Assembly (NCBI GenBank): GCA_963277665.1
Contig: OY728136.1
Coordinates: 809,187,123-809,251,122, forward strand
Reading direction: 5' to 3'
DNA length: 64,000 nt
Source: Viscum album
Taxonomy: Eukaryota > Streptophyta > Magnoliopsida > Santalales > Viscaceae
Position 1 is the first letter of the stretch, and each line of letters starts with the position of its first letter. A program made the translations under genes and the position numbers. Below the pieces are notes generated by a model. It did not search any database. It was not told where the DNA came from and saw only the letters and a program-made list of their open reading frames with translations. Positions 12,086 to 24,545 of this stretch are shown here, piece after piece.

Positions 12086-13625
12086 CCCCAGAACACTTCC
12101 ACCTTCGAAAAATTAGGAAGCTTAAGAGGCTAAGGTCACTTTCAACCATCCATAATCAAGCTCCCACTACAAGAGGATACACAAAACCAATAAATAAAAG
12201 GGTGTATACTCAAGCTAAAAAGATCAAGAAATAGATTCTTTATATTGATCAACTGGAGAATTTTCCAATGCAGAAACAATCTGGGTTGCGCTTCAGTTAT
12301 GCATTAACCTTTAATAGGGGCGTACCTTATCCAATGAGAGAACCCAAGGACTCAACCAATCTAGTCCATTGGTCAAAACAAGCCATAAACCAGCTCCAAA
12401 CACATGAAGGGAACCACCGTAAAGGCATCCCAAAAAAAAATTCAAAAGAGACCACTAACCATCCCTACAACACAGCTTACCGACCAAACACAAACCCAAA
12501 ACAGAGTTCAAACAGAAGGGGTTCTTGGACTCAAAACATCCCACAACATCAACATTTTAAAAAAACCCATAATAAAAACAATAAAAAAATATTCATCCAG
12601 ACATCATGTTTTTCTTTAAAATTAATTCTTTGAGAACAAACAGTTTAGCAGTAAGTGTATCCACCAATGGTACCCCATGGGCCTCACACATGCATGTTTT
12701 TCTGCCACACTGAGCACCCTCCTCATATCCATCTCGGAACTCATCCAGTCATGCCATAAACCATCTGTCATCCCATCTAACCTCATGCATGTGTTCACTC
12801 ATGGAAATACCAAAGGTTAAAACAAAGATTCTTTCCACTTTTCAAAACCAAAACGGCCAACCAACGCATCCTTTTTCTCAAAACTGCTAACCAAGGGATC
12901 CAAATCTCAATTCAAATATTACTAAAATTTTCATAAAGAAACAACCATTTGTACAAGAACTCAATTTCATGTTACTCACATCAATTTAATAACATCTCAT
13001 CCCAACAAAACACCCTATGATAGATTAGAAAACTCTATTGGAAACACTTTTTCAAAACCAACTTCAGTATAGTTTCTGCTTTCAAAAGAGGTGTAAGCAC
13101 ACAATTTTCCATTTCAAAATAATTCTGAATATTTAGTTCTAATATTTCATAAATCAAACCATTCTATATTTATTTGAAAATCATTTCACAAAAACTTTAC
13201 ACTTCTTAAAACCAATTCACTTTAAAACCAAAGTTACAAGATTTCAAAACTAAAGAACACAAGACAATGACAGGGGAAACTAGTTTCAGTGGGTGACTTG
13301 GACATATGGTTGGCGGCCATATTCCAATCACTTCACTGTCACAGAGAGTGTTCTTGGGAATATCCTCAGCTCCACATGGCTTTCCAGGCCCTATGATCTT
13401 ACTGAGACCATTAACCCAACTCTCTTTTCATTTCCCCTAATCGTCATTAATCCAAGAAAACCAAAGGACTTCGAAAGGTCCCGACTTCCCCTGGAGACGT
13501 GAATCATGTCATGAGGTGTGGTGATCAACCACACTACTCATAACTAAATTAAAAGTCCCAAAAATCCTAACTCCATATTATCCTAATTGTTCCCCAAATA
13601 ACATGACCCAAAGAGAGCGAACCAC

Positions 13626-13637
13626 GCTCTGATACCA
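13626..13637 (-). other. gypsy-2 primer-binding site (tRNA-iMet type)
   Basis: On the minus strand this reads TGGTATCAGAGC, three bases downstream of the 5' LTR end. It is complementary to the 3' end of plant initiator methionine tRNA and fixes the orientation of the element. Confidence 0.9.
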
Positions 13638-13640
13638 TTT

Positions 13641-16575
13641 TTTCACGAACCAAATCTAGTCACCACCGAAACTAGTGCCAAACCTGTCCCGTGACAAGGC
13701 CCGAAGGGCGTTCCCGATCCCCACGGGCTAGAAAAAGTGCCCAAGTATCATAAAATGAGAATTGGGAATGATTTACCCGAGTTTATAAACTTAAAACAAC
13801 AAAAGAATATAATAAAATGAATCTGGATTTTTCAAACCAAACAATCTTTTACATAAATTCAGAACTAAATTACATAGCTTAAAACAACTAAAAAAGACTA
13901 TAACAAAGGTACAAAACCAAAATTAAATAGCCCAAGAACCCTCATGGCATGGGGCACCACCCTCAAGCCATCTCCGCAAGACTTCACCACCAAGGACCTG
14001 CTAGAAACCCGAACCACTGGAACAAAAAAAATTGTACCCAACCTGTCACAACAAAAATAACCAAGTATACTTACACCCAAAGGTGTAAGTAGGGTGTGAG
14101 AAAATGCCCAGTAGGATACCACCACTAAGAGATTACATGCGATAAACATTCAAAGATGAAAATCATGCAAGTTTTCAAAAACATGTAATTTCTAGTTACA
14201 ATTTCTAAAAGATGCAACTTTAAAAAAAATCAGTTTTCAAGTGGGCTAATTTAAAGAATAAACACTTTTAAAATAAATAACAAGGCTACAGAATTTTCCA
14301 GCCACTCATATTGTATTCCTAAGAGAAGCACAAAATATCTAGTGAGCACAAGCAATGGGAAATAACCCCTAGGCACTAGCTAGTTGTGGGTCCCAGGTAC
14401 CTCGTATCTCGGTGAGAGTAACCATCACAAATATCCATTCTCATGCGCGAGCCACTAGTAGGGTACATACCCATAACCTAGTTGTCCCAAATAATCATCA
14501 TCATAATTTAGTTAGAGTTGTAAGCGTCAATCTTTCTAAGTGAAACTGAGGCCAAACCCCACGGATTCACTAGCATACTAGTACACGTCCACCCACCTAG
14601 ATACCCGAGTTTTCCCTTTGTGCTCAAACAAGTTCAACAAGTCAATGAATATAATATTCAAAAGAAAATAATATTTCCATATCATAAATTCACCAAACAT
14701 CCCACATGTATACAACACAAGTCACAAAAGTCCACTTTTCATTCAAATTGATTTTGAAATCCGACTCACACCAAAATAGCCCACAACACTTTTCACATTT
14801 CTTTAACACTTCCAAAAATTCATTAAACAATTTTATAAAACCAATCCAATTTATTAAAACTCTCATAACATCCCACTCACTTATTACATAACACCCCTTT
14901 TACCTTCAAAATTATTTTATCATTAAACTTACACGAAAGATCCCACAAACAAGTTTCGCTCCAACATCACAATTTAATAAAACATTACAGAAATTTACAA
15001 AACATTCTAAAAATATTTGAAATATTAAAACATCCCTTCACCTTTAAAAACCCCATAATACGTGAACACATATACCAAACAGTACATATGCACCCTTTTC
15101 CCACTTTCTTTAACCAACTAAAACATTTACAATTTTCATAAAAAGAACCCAAGTGGTGCAAATATGTCTTGCACAAAAAACCCATTTCAAAAACCTATTT
15201 TTAAATCAAAATCACACCAATCTCTTACCAAAACAGAATTTTCATCCCAATCAACATGTAATAATCCACTTTCAAATGTTATATAATCACCTTGAACAAT
15301 ATTGCAAAGGATACCGATGAGAACACACAAATCCATAAAACACTTTCAAAGAGTATTACAAGGTTACACACATAAAACCCATTAAAAGACCCTCATTTTT
15401 TGGCCCACATGACACTATATTATTACCCAACCGAAATTGTAAGCCTCATTCAACAACTATTAAATCACTTCCATGTTTTACAAAACTACTACAAGAGATA
15501 ACACAAGAAATACATTTGAAAAATACATACTTCAAACAAAAATGTAACGTTAATAACAAATGCTTTACTATTGATACCAAAAATGGTTTTCACATAATAA
15601 ACAGCATATAAGGAACATGAAAAATTACTTAAACAAGCAAACTAACTCATCATTAAATGGTTACACACGGAATCACCTACCAAATGTGTCAAAACCCTCA
15701 AATATTGGGGCGAAACATCAATCGCACGACCGCTGCACCTCAAGGAAGTTAAAAGAAACCTAAAACCTCAATATTTCACCCAAAATACAGCAATTTAGAA
15801 CCTAGTAACGAACCCTAACTTCTGTAATTTTTTATAATTCATGAATTAGGGAAGAAACCCTAAGAAATTTGAAAGAGGAAAGAAATAGACTCACCTACTT
15901 GAAGTATCCTGAATTAATCACTCCAAAAACAATAATTTCTGAAATTGAAAATAGCCAAAAATCAGGGATTGTTCGAAAAAGATTTAGGAGGTAATTTAGG
16001 AACTAGAATGGAGGGAAAAGAATAATAATTGAGAGAGTTAAAAAGGGATGAAGTTACCTCTTCAATTCTGGATGATTTGAGACACCCTATGAAGATCAGA
16101 CCTAATTTTCTATTTAAAAGAGCTCCAAGGAGGGGGTAAATGCAATGGGAGCGCGCCTGGGTTTCTTAGGGTCGTGAGAGAGGTGGAATCACCGAAAAAT
16201 CCATTATATTTAATAAAATATTAAAAAATTACAGAAACATTTTAAAACTCAAAAATGGGCTTTCGGGTTGGCCCAATTATTAAATAAAAACCCAAATCCT
16301 CCATGATTATGGATTTATAAAGGCTCCAAATTTATATTTTAGTGTTAATATGTCAGAGGAGACCATTTAGGAATTGGAATGGGTGAAAAATATTAAAAAA
16401 TGAAAAATTTATAAAAGAAAAAAAATTTATTTTTAAATCTGGAATTGGGCTCACGGTTTGGCCCAATTCATAAAAACTCATCTATTCCTCCATAAAACCT
16501 TTGGAAACCCTTCAAAACAAAGCATGAATTGAAAATAAATGAAATTTAACTTCAAAATAAGTCATTTATGTGACA
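13641..16575 (-). repeat. gypsy-2 5' LTR
   Basis: A 2,935-bp direct repeat of 7650-10587. On the minus strand it starts TGTCACATAAATGAC and ends at GGTTCGTGA next to the PBS. The flank at 16576 is the TCCAT duplication. No gene is seen in it. Confidence 0.9.
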
Positions 16576-16580
16576 TCCAT

Positions 16581-17000
16581 CGTATATAAAGATTATTTAA
16601 GTATTAAATAACATATATATTTATCTCTTCTTCACTTATTAATATTATATTAAGAATAGACTCTCTCTTTTTACAAGGACTCATATCAAATTGCTTACTA
16701 GTAAATCTCACTCCATAACCTAAATTAATCAATGATCATCTACTAGGATATGGTGAATTAGGATCTCCCTATGAAATTTTCTCCCATAGTATGAGTTTTA
16801 AAATTTTATGGATACAATTTATTTAATGGATGAATAATGTAATGATGAGAGATTTTAATATATGTTTTCCTCTTATTAAGTGACACATGTTCAATAGCTT
16901 TCTACACACGCAAAACTAAACTAAAAGAAAATCTAAATATATTTAGTTTATTAAAACCTATTCATTTAATTAGTAGGTATGAATAGAAGTAACAAAATTA
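16581..17000. other. Remainder of host sequence right of gypsy-2, nothing recognised
   Basis: About 420 bp of AT-rich DNA. It should continue copy A past the gypsy-2 insertion, but I cannot recognise a coding remnant or a border with copy B. Confidence 0.4.
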
Positions 17001-20000
17001 TTAAATATATTTTTATATATTTTTTTATATATAAAGGTTATTTTATAATAATTTACTTAATTCATTATTGATTTTAATAATTTATATTTTTATGTGTTGA
17101 GATTTTTATTAAACAAACTAAATTATATTATTATTAAATGATGATTTTAAGAAAATATCATATTTATTGATTAATTATATATTTATTTTTTTATAGAAAT
17201 TAAGAATAATAATAACTACTATTTTAAAAAAATAAGTAATTTTCCTATAAAAATTGTTTCTCATTATATTTTACAATTGTATTGAAATGTTAAAATGTAT
17301 CACTCTAGAAATTAAATTTTAAAAAATAAAATTCATTTTTTGATTTATAATTTCAATTTTAGTTTGAGGTCAATTTTTTTCTAAAAGAACTAATTTGTAT
17401 GTGAATAGTGCAAAAAACGTTTTTCTAAATAACAGGCCTTTTATGGAATTATTAATATTTAAGTATGAATTTTAAATTCCTGAAACATTTTTATATCAAA
17501 AAAAATTTATTTAATAAGTGAATTTTAAATTTTAAATTTATTTAATTTTATTTAAAAACCTATATTGATCATTTTATAACAGAAGTTATATTTTTTTAAA
17601 AGAATGGTTTTAATACATTAAACATTTGGTACTTTAATTTTTTTTACTAATTTTATGAGTTAAATTTTATAAAATTAATTTTATCTTTTTATTCATCATT
17701 TTAAAATTATCTTAGGATTAATTTTTTAGATTTTTCTAAAAAATGATTTTTAGATGAATAGTGAAAATGCAGTTTTTTTCCAAAACAATAAATTTTATTA
17801 CCTTATCAATATATAATATAGAATTATAATTTTGTAAAAACTTTTAGTTTAATTAATTAATAATTTCATTAATTTTAATATATTCTTTCAAATTTATAAA
17901 ACCTATGTTTAACCTTATAAAAGAAAAGTAACTTTCTAATTCCACTAAAAAACTGTTTTTGGTTTTTCATTTAATTAAAAATTATTTTCAAAAAATTAGG
18001 TTATGGGTTGATTTTAAAGCCACATAATGTTTTTTCTTTATAATAAACCAATTTCTATCTTAAAAATTCAAAATATGATAATATTATATAACACTTAAAT
18101 TTTAAGCTTAAAATAAACTTTTTCTAAGAAACAGTTTTTATATTTTACGTGTTCTAATACTAAAATTAATTTTCCTAAATCTTAGAAATTTTAATTTATA
18201 AAATTATTAACATATTGAAAATAATAATTTTCAAATTAGTAAATAATTTCAATTTTAATTTTATCCATTAAAATTACTTTTCATGGATCAAAGTGGAGTT
18301 GCCAAGATAAGTGTTAATTAGGGTAAAAGTTGTTTAACATAGTTCAAATGGATAAAACATGTGTAAACATGTTTGATATTGGATGGCGGAGGTATAATAA
18401 AACGTATATCATTTACTACACCATTATTGGACATTTTTAGAGCCTTTTTACTTGAATAATGGAGTGATGTTACAGAAAAATAATGATTTTTTTAAAAAAA
18501 TCCCCTTTCTTCACTTACAAAAATAAGAGCACCAATATCATATTTAACCACCCATTTAAAGTATCTATATTAACAAAAACTCTTCCCTAGTCTCTCCTAA
18601 TCACCCTCCCTACCCACCATGAATCATTTTTCTCACAAAAAGGCCAAGCTAATAAACCTTGAGTAGTCACTCGAGGGAGAACTTCCAAGGGAAGCTAAGT
18701 GAAGCACTAGTAAAGATCACATTCAGAAATGAGGTATGGGATCTTCCATACCTCCTTCATGAATTTTTAGTAACATATTATCTTATTTTTTTCTCCATTT
18801 TTGGAAATATTTTTCTCATAAACTTATTCTATTTTTTCATATATGCCACTTACTTATATATCTAGTTAAATATTCTATTCATTATTGGGGTTATAATTTT
18901 TTTATTTCCCTTCAAAATTATCCCATTAAAGTAAACCTAATTTACAAGAACATTCCTATTTCATGCATTATCTCAATCATCACCCCCAAAAAAAATTAAA
19001 ATGAATAGTTTTTAAAATCCCTTATGGTTTTATGGATAACCCACTTGGTTAAATTCTATTTTTGTGAAAAATAATAAAATCTTTCCATATTAAAAAAATA
19101 TCCTTACTTATTATATTAAACATAATGAAAGTGGTTAATATTTTATTATTTTTTCTCATAAATCCTCCTCGTGAAATTTATACATTGGAAATAAATATTC
19201 AAGACATATGTCACTTTTTCAATTATGATAGTGTAATTAAATTTAATTCCCTATTCTCTTGGGAATTATTAGGATTTAGCCTTTGGTAATTCATTGAATT
19301 AGAATAATGAAACCCACTTCCACATCATGGGTCTGATCATTCCTATGGTTTATGTTTGTTTTATTTTCCTCATGTTTTACACATAACTTCTATTTTAATT
19401 ATTTGATAGTAGGGACCAGAATTATATAGCCCTCTAATTCATTTGGAAAATATTTATATATCATGAGATATTATATATGGGATTAAGGATTGAACCTAAC
19501 CCACCATGGTACTTTTCCCACTATGTATGGTTCATGAGTGGTTATCCTAAGAACACTATGTCATGTGACAGGTGGAATCAGAATTAGAAAGTTCTCTAAT
19601 GCATTATGTAAATATTTATATCTCATGATATGTTATGTATGGTATTAGTGAGTGAACCTAACCTACCATGGGACTTTTCCCATGCTATGATGATGGAATT
19701 GGGAATAACCTTTGAATTATGTTAATGATGTTATATCCTATGTTGTTTCCATATATTCCATGATCCTATGATTTCATTTTCATATGTCGTGTTTCCCTTC
19801 TTATTATCATTCTCTTTATGATATCATGTTTTGCCTCTCAACACTCATGTTATGATTTATTTCCATATATATTCCCTTAATAGGATTTCTAGCTCACTCT
19901 CTTCCTTAATTATTTTTCCCCAGTGTATCATATTCAGTTTTTGAAGATCTATGAGAGTTAGGATCACTATATTTAGTTTTAAATAATGATTTTTTTATTT

Positions 20001-20683
20001 AATATGATGTACATAGGTTTCTAATCATTCAAAGACACTAGACATATCCATCCTTTGATTCTAACTGTTAGATAATTAAATTAAGATTCTTGTAATGATA
20101 GGTGTTTATGTATTAAATTACTTTAGTTGGTATATAATAAAGGTATGGATATTTTTGGAGATTTGGATAAAATAAAAATAGTATAAATCCAAGGGGATAA
20201 GCCTAAGTATAGAAAAACATCATGAAATTTTGGAAATGTTTTTAATATATGGATTTCCTAGAAATTATATCCCTTTCTGGATACTGGAAATTGGATGTTG
20301 TTATAGAATAGATGTTCCTAGGATCACCCAAAAAATAGTTGGTCGAGCGTTAGTGCAATTGTTACTTTGAATCGCAATGAGTGGGACTGAGACTGCACAA
20401 CTTGATAGAAACTCCTAGGGGATATTCTTTGTTTCATCATATACTCTTTAGAAACCACTATGATGGATGTATTCCTATGTTATTTTAATGGATTATGTTC
20501 TAAATTATGAGATAACTCAACATAAGGTAATCTAGGATTAATCAATAATGATATAGGCTGGACCAAGGATGATATAATTTAATCTAATAATGATATATGA
20601 TAAATTGTGAATGATATAGGTAAAAAAAGAGTGATATAACTTGAAATAAGAGAATTATAAGAAAACATGGTGATACTATAAAT
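17000..20683 (+). repeat. Degenerate LTR-like sequence and leader, copy B
   Basis: Related to copy A (landmarks listed there). It includes the donor GAG|GTATGGGA (GT at 18734), an acceptor-like TTTTTCCCCAG ending at 19923, and a tandem duplication near 19438-19760. It leads toward a gag start that gypsy-1 has pushed away to 58302: the sequence left of 20684 and right of 58203 matches copy A 6850-6990 almost continuously. No gene lies inside it. Confidence 0.55.
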
Positions 20684-22012
20684 TGATATTATCACATATG
20701 TGATCTCTTTTTCAGGTATTCTTATATTTTATTTTGGTCGATCTTTTCTCCTTGGGTTCCCTTTGAAATTTTGGAATAAAATAGAAATTCTTCATGGGAA
20801 AATCCCTATGCACGGTTGGCACACAGTTAGTAGTAACTGTTCACTCACCCCAGAAACTATGTTGTAGGAGACAGAACCTACCACACAACTTTTGCACGGC
20901 CATGCACCATGGCCTAGGTAACTGTGAAGACTAACTGTCCAGATCTTCAAGATAATTAAAATTTTGGTTTTTCTTCTCTCTCCACTTGGGTTTAACCCAC
21001 AAATCCACCTATTTTTCTCCTCCCTCGATTTTTCCTCTCCTAAGTGCACCTCACCCTCTTTCTACCTCCCTTGGAGATTCTATTTTATGTCAGATTTGGT
21101 GTGATTCCTCCTTAGTTCTTCATGAAAGTATCTTCTACCCTTGAAAATTTTATGCTTCTCCTCTTTAGTGATGATGATCATATACCATTAGAATATTGGA
21201 TGCTTCTCCTATCTAGTAGCTCACACACGAGAACATGGATGATTTTGGTTCTTATACGACATTACACAGAGATGTGAGGTTCTAGGGTCACTTTTACTAG
21301 CTTATTCCCATAGGGACTATCCCATTTTGGTTCACTTTGACTACAATTCACTCTCCATTGGCATATAGTGTAGCTTTGGTTTATTTCAAGGGTGAAGGTA
21401 TTTTCATTTAAAATTGCATTCCTCTAAATGTTTTTTTTTTAAACCGATTTCCCTTAAATTTTTCTATAACTTCCTTTCATTTACTAAATCTATAAGTTAA
21501 TTTTTCAATTTAATGTTTAGATCATGGAATTATTTTGGGTTGAATCCTATAGGAAAATATTTCAAACCCTTCTTACACCTTTGCGTGTTAGCATACTTGG
21601 TCATGATGGATACAGGTAAGAGTAAAGCTTTTGGTCATGATAGTTGGGGATGATAGTGATCCTCTTGGGTGGTGTTTTAGTGATGGCTTGTGAGAGATGT
21701 TCCCCTTGCCTTATGGTGGTTTTTGGAGACGTTTTTGGTTCCCTTTTGGGGTAGATCTTTTTCAGTTTTATATAAACCTATATACTTAAATCTGAAACCT
21801 TTTAAAGGCTTGTTTGTTTTGGTTTTACAGCTTTGGTTTTCTTTATATTGTTGATTTTTTCGTGTTTGTATAATTTGGTAAATCATTACCATCTAATTTT
21901 ATTGATACATAGGCACTTTTGATAGCTCTTGGGGATCAGGAAAGCCTTTTAGGCCTTGTCTTAGACTAGGTCGGGTGTCAGGTCAAATGGTGATCCATCT
22001 TGGTTCTTGACA
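20684..22012 (+). repeat. gypsy-1 left (5') LTR, internally deleted
   Basis: 1,329 bp, starting TGATATTATCACA and ending GGTTCTTGACA. Compared with the right LTR it lacks about 740 bp in the middle: the break is near 21140, and the right-LTR segment from about 56660 to 57380 has no equivalent. Confidence 0.8.
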
Positions 22013-22015
22013 AAA

Positions 22016-22027
22016 TGATATTAGATA
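22016..22027 (+). other. gypsy-1 primer-binding site, degenerate
   Basis: TGATATTAGATA stands where TGGTATCAGAGC is expected, three bases after the LTR end. Its differences from consensus are mostly transitions. Confidence 0.6.
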
Positions 22028-22366
22028 GGTTTTTAGCTCTTTGTGTTATTGAGTTTGGATGAGACTGGTTAAACAAGATCTAGGTTTTTTGGGGCTCAGA
22101 GTTCTGGCTGTGAGTAATGTTCCTGGAGAACACACCTCGTGAATGATCTTGAGTCTCCATGGGATGTTGGGATGTTGGTTTTTCTTCTCCTATAGATGGG
22201 GATGTACAGGCTACAGTCTGTGCGTGGACCCTAGATGGGGGTGAAGTGGTTTGGTTATTATGTTGATTTAGCATGTTTGATTTATTGGTTTTGTGTTTAT
22301 TTCTGAAATTTTTCAGATATATTGTGTTAATGATGTTCTTATGTGACTGTTACTTTTTGTAGAAAC

Positions 22367-23415
22367 ATGCCTCCTTGGGAAGTTCCCCTATAAATGCAGG
22401 AAGAAGGTAGAGATTCTTCTCCCTCGCCCCTTTATCAGAGTTTGGTAGATAATTTAGTTCAATCTATTTAGGATCTAGGATAGGGAGCTAGTCCTACTCC
22501 TGCTTCAGTCAGGGAAGCTGACCCTGACTCTCGGAAGTATAAATCCCAGGAATTCCTGAAGAATAAACCTTCTTATTTTCGAGGGACCACAAAGCCTCGA
22601 GAAGTAGAGAAATGGATCGAGAATATAGAGTGTATGTTTGAGTTCATGGATACACCTGAATATGTCAAGGTGAAATGTGTATCGTTTATACTAGAGGTTA
22701 CCAGCTGAAGGTGGTGGGAATTTGTGGTTCAAGATGGAAAGCATGAGAAATGAGTTGGAAATACTTCAAGGTGGACTTTAAAGACCATTCCTACCCTGAG
22801 GTCTTGACATATTCTAGTTCCTGATAGTTCATGGATCTTGTCTAGGGGGACCAGTTAGTGAAAGAGTATGCCAACCATTTTACTAAGCTGGTTTTGTATG
22901 CTCCTGAAATAGTCTCCAATGATCAGATGAAGTCTCAAAGGTTTGAGAGAGGTTTGCATCCATAGATCTATTCTTAGGTATTTTGGTTCAAGATGAAGAC
23001 TTTTTGAGAAGTGGTTGACATAGCTTGTATGGTGGAGATTGATTTTAAGGGAAGTTCAAGTGCCTCTGGGGCCATGTCAGCAATGGGAAGTGGTAGTTCA
23101 TCATAAAATAAGAGAAAAAATGATGAGTAAGGGAAGAAGTGTGGTTGTAACTTAGGTCATCCTTCCAGGAAGACTTTCACTATTAATTATGATGTCGGGC
23201 CTATCATGTGCCGCCAATGCGGGAAGGTGGGACACACTCAACCTTTTTTTACATCTCCTCTAAGATCCTATCATCAGTGTGGAGTGTTTGGGAACTTACA
23301 ACTATTCTACAAAGCTAAATGTTCTTATCAAGGAGGTGTAGGATCAGTAGATTCTATGGGAATAACAGCTCATTCAGAACTTTCCAGGATGATGGGATCT
23401 TGGTTTGGTGGTTGA
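22367..23415 (+). pseudogene. gypsy-1 gag
   Basis: Starts at ATG 22367 (MPPWEVP), the common start context of plant chromovirus gag. The capsid domain is recognisable at about 22540-22800 (EFLKNKPSYFRGTTKPREVE, then WIENIECMFEF and later RWWEF), matching the retrotransposon gag pattern F-x-G...W. A zinc-knuckle pair lies at 23206-23330 (CRQCGKVGHTQ..F and YHQCGVFGN), with the last Cys/His residues altered. Several in-frame stops and at least one frameshift break it. In an intact element it would build the particle and package RNA. Protease follows in the expected order. Confidence 0.8.
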
Positions 23416-23479
23416 GGAAAAAGGACTGGGTCTTCTTCTAAGCAGATTCATCTTAGGGAAGATCCTTAGGATAGTGTTC

Positions 23480-24192
23480 ATGGTCAAACCCATACTGATA
23501 TCAAGTACATTCATGTGGTGGAACAGGCACTAGTGGGACTGGATGTAGGGCCCTCGACTATTTGATGTATCGTTCCGATTACATCTTCTTTAGACATAAT
23601 TTTATTTGATACTAGTGTGTTTGTGTCTTTCATATCTACTTTTATTTTGAAACTATTGAATTTTACAACTGATTTGTTGTCCATTGAAATAGATTTGGTG
23701 ATGTCGTTGGGAAAGAAGAAGGAGAGGGGCCTCATGTGCCCATCTTGTGCGCTCTCCATGTCAGGGATTGAGATGGAATGGGATTTTTTGGTCCTTGATA
23801 TGGACATGTTTTACGTGATACTTGGGACGGACTATATGGTGTGTTTCCAAGAGTACATTGACTATTATCAGTGGTGAGTTAGTTTCATGGAACCTGATGG
23901 AAGTTCTCAAGTCTTTCTCGGTGAATGGGATCCTCGGTCAGGTCTTGTTGGACCTCCACTCCTATATTTAGACAATCTTTCTTCTCCTGAGGGAGGATTA
24001 CCTCATGTGGTGAATGAGTTCCTGAAGGTATTTCCTGCTGATTTTCCAAGTATACCCCCAGAGTGGGATGTGGAGTTTTCAATCGAATTGGTTCTAGGAA
24101 CACATCCAATATCTCTTCCCTCTTATCACATGCCCCCCCACTGAATTGATGGAATTAAAGATACAGCTCGAAAAATTTGGAATCCAAAGAGT
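23480..24192 (+). pseudogene. gypsy-1 protease and start of reverse transcriptase
   Basis: An aspartic protease reading is clear: the catalytic triplet Asp-Thr-Ser (LFDTS, codons 23608-23616) and the downstream DMDMFYVILGTDYM block (about 23797-23838) match the plant gypsy PR pattern. After a stop, the RT N-terminal segment is readable (VVNEFLKVFPADFP, then ISLPSYHMPP, about 24007-24140), ending at ELMELKIQLEK, where CACTA-2 begins. The RT resumes at 49270. Stops and small frameshifts inactivate it. The product would mature Gag-Pol and copy RNA to DNA inside cytoplasmic particles. Confidence 0.85.
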
Positions 24193-24209
24193 TGGTTCTA
24201 GAAAGGTAG

Positions 24210-24545
24210 TCTATACCAATGGTTTCAAACCATTGGTATTCCCTATACTAATGGTTTAAAACTATTGGTATACCCTATACCAATGGTTTTTCAAACCATT
24301 GGCTTGTTTGTCATTGGGATAGGCTTATCCCAATGGTTCTTATTAAGCTATTGGTAAAGGGGAATGTAATGTTCGTTATACCAATGGTTTCAATACAACT
24401 ATTGGTATATAGCATGATTTCACATTTTACCAATGGTTTATGAATCATTGGTATAGATTTTTACCAACGGTTTATTCAAATTGTTGATAAAAATATGGTA
24501 TTCAACACTATACCAACGATTTAAAAGTGTTGGTATAGGGAATTT
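24210..24545. repeat. CACTA-2 left subterminal repeats
   Basis: About ten copies of ACCAATGGTTT and its complement, often as inverted pairs joined by a few bases (for example 24215-24240). Such motifs are the binding sites of the TNPA-type protein in CACTA elements. The bases left of 24210 are the decayed terminus. Confidence 0.85.

Larger units (their letters stand above)
10588..13640 (-). other. gypsy-2 internal region, mostly non-coding
   Basis: 3,053 bp between the LTRs. Reading on the minus strand from the PBS there is about 1.5 kb of leader/gag-like sequence without a long frame, then a zinc-knuckle remnant (11810-12085). Next comes a short stretch with an EAEY motif (about 11490-11580). 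Near 11010-11250 is a segment resembling part of the gypsy-1 right LTR (shared TGGTTTCCCAAACCAT and CTAACCAT). No protease, RT or integrase was recognised. It looks like an internally deleted chromovirus. Confidence 0.6.
7650..16575 (-). mobile_element. Ty3/gypsy chromovirus-like LTR element gypsy-2, reduced interior
   Basis: A complete minus-strand insertion. The LTRs are 7650-10587 and 13641-16575, and a perfect 5-bp target duplication TCCAT lies at 7645-7649 and 16576-16580. The outer LTR end reads TGTCACATAAATG on the minus strand, matching the TG...CA rule. The inner end has drifted from CA. A tRNA-iMet primer-binding site follows the 5' LTR (13626-13637) and a purine run, GGTGGGGAT, precedes the 3' LTR (10591-10599). 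The interior is 3,053 bp, too short for gag-pol and about the length of one LTR, so the element was probably non-autonomous. In two short stretches I compared, the LTRs differ by roughly 5-9%. Confidence 0.9.

Noticed and set aside
12268..12633. 121-codon plus-strand ORF in the gypsy-2 interior
   Set aside because: It is antisense to the element, low-complexity (Asn/Lys/Thr/Pro-rich) and has no motif.
24210..24545. CRISPR-like array of short repeats
   Set aside because: The spacing is irregular, repeats occur in both orientations as inverted pairs, and they border a CACTA terminus in a plant sequence. They are transposase-binding subterminal repeats.
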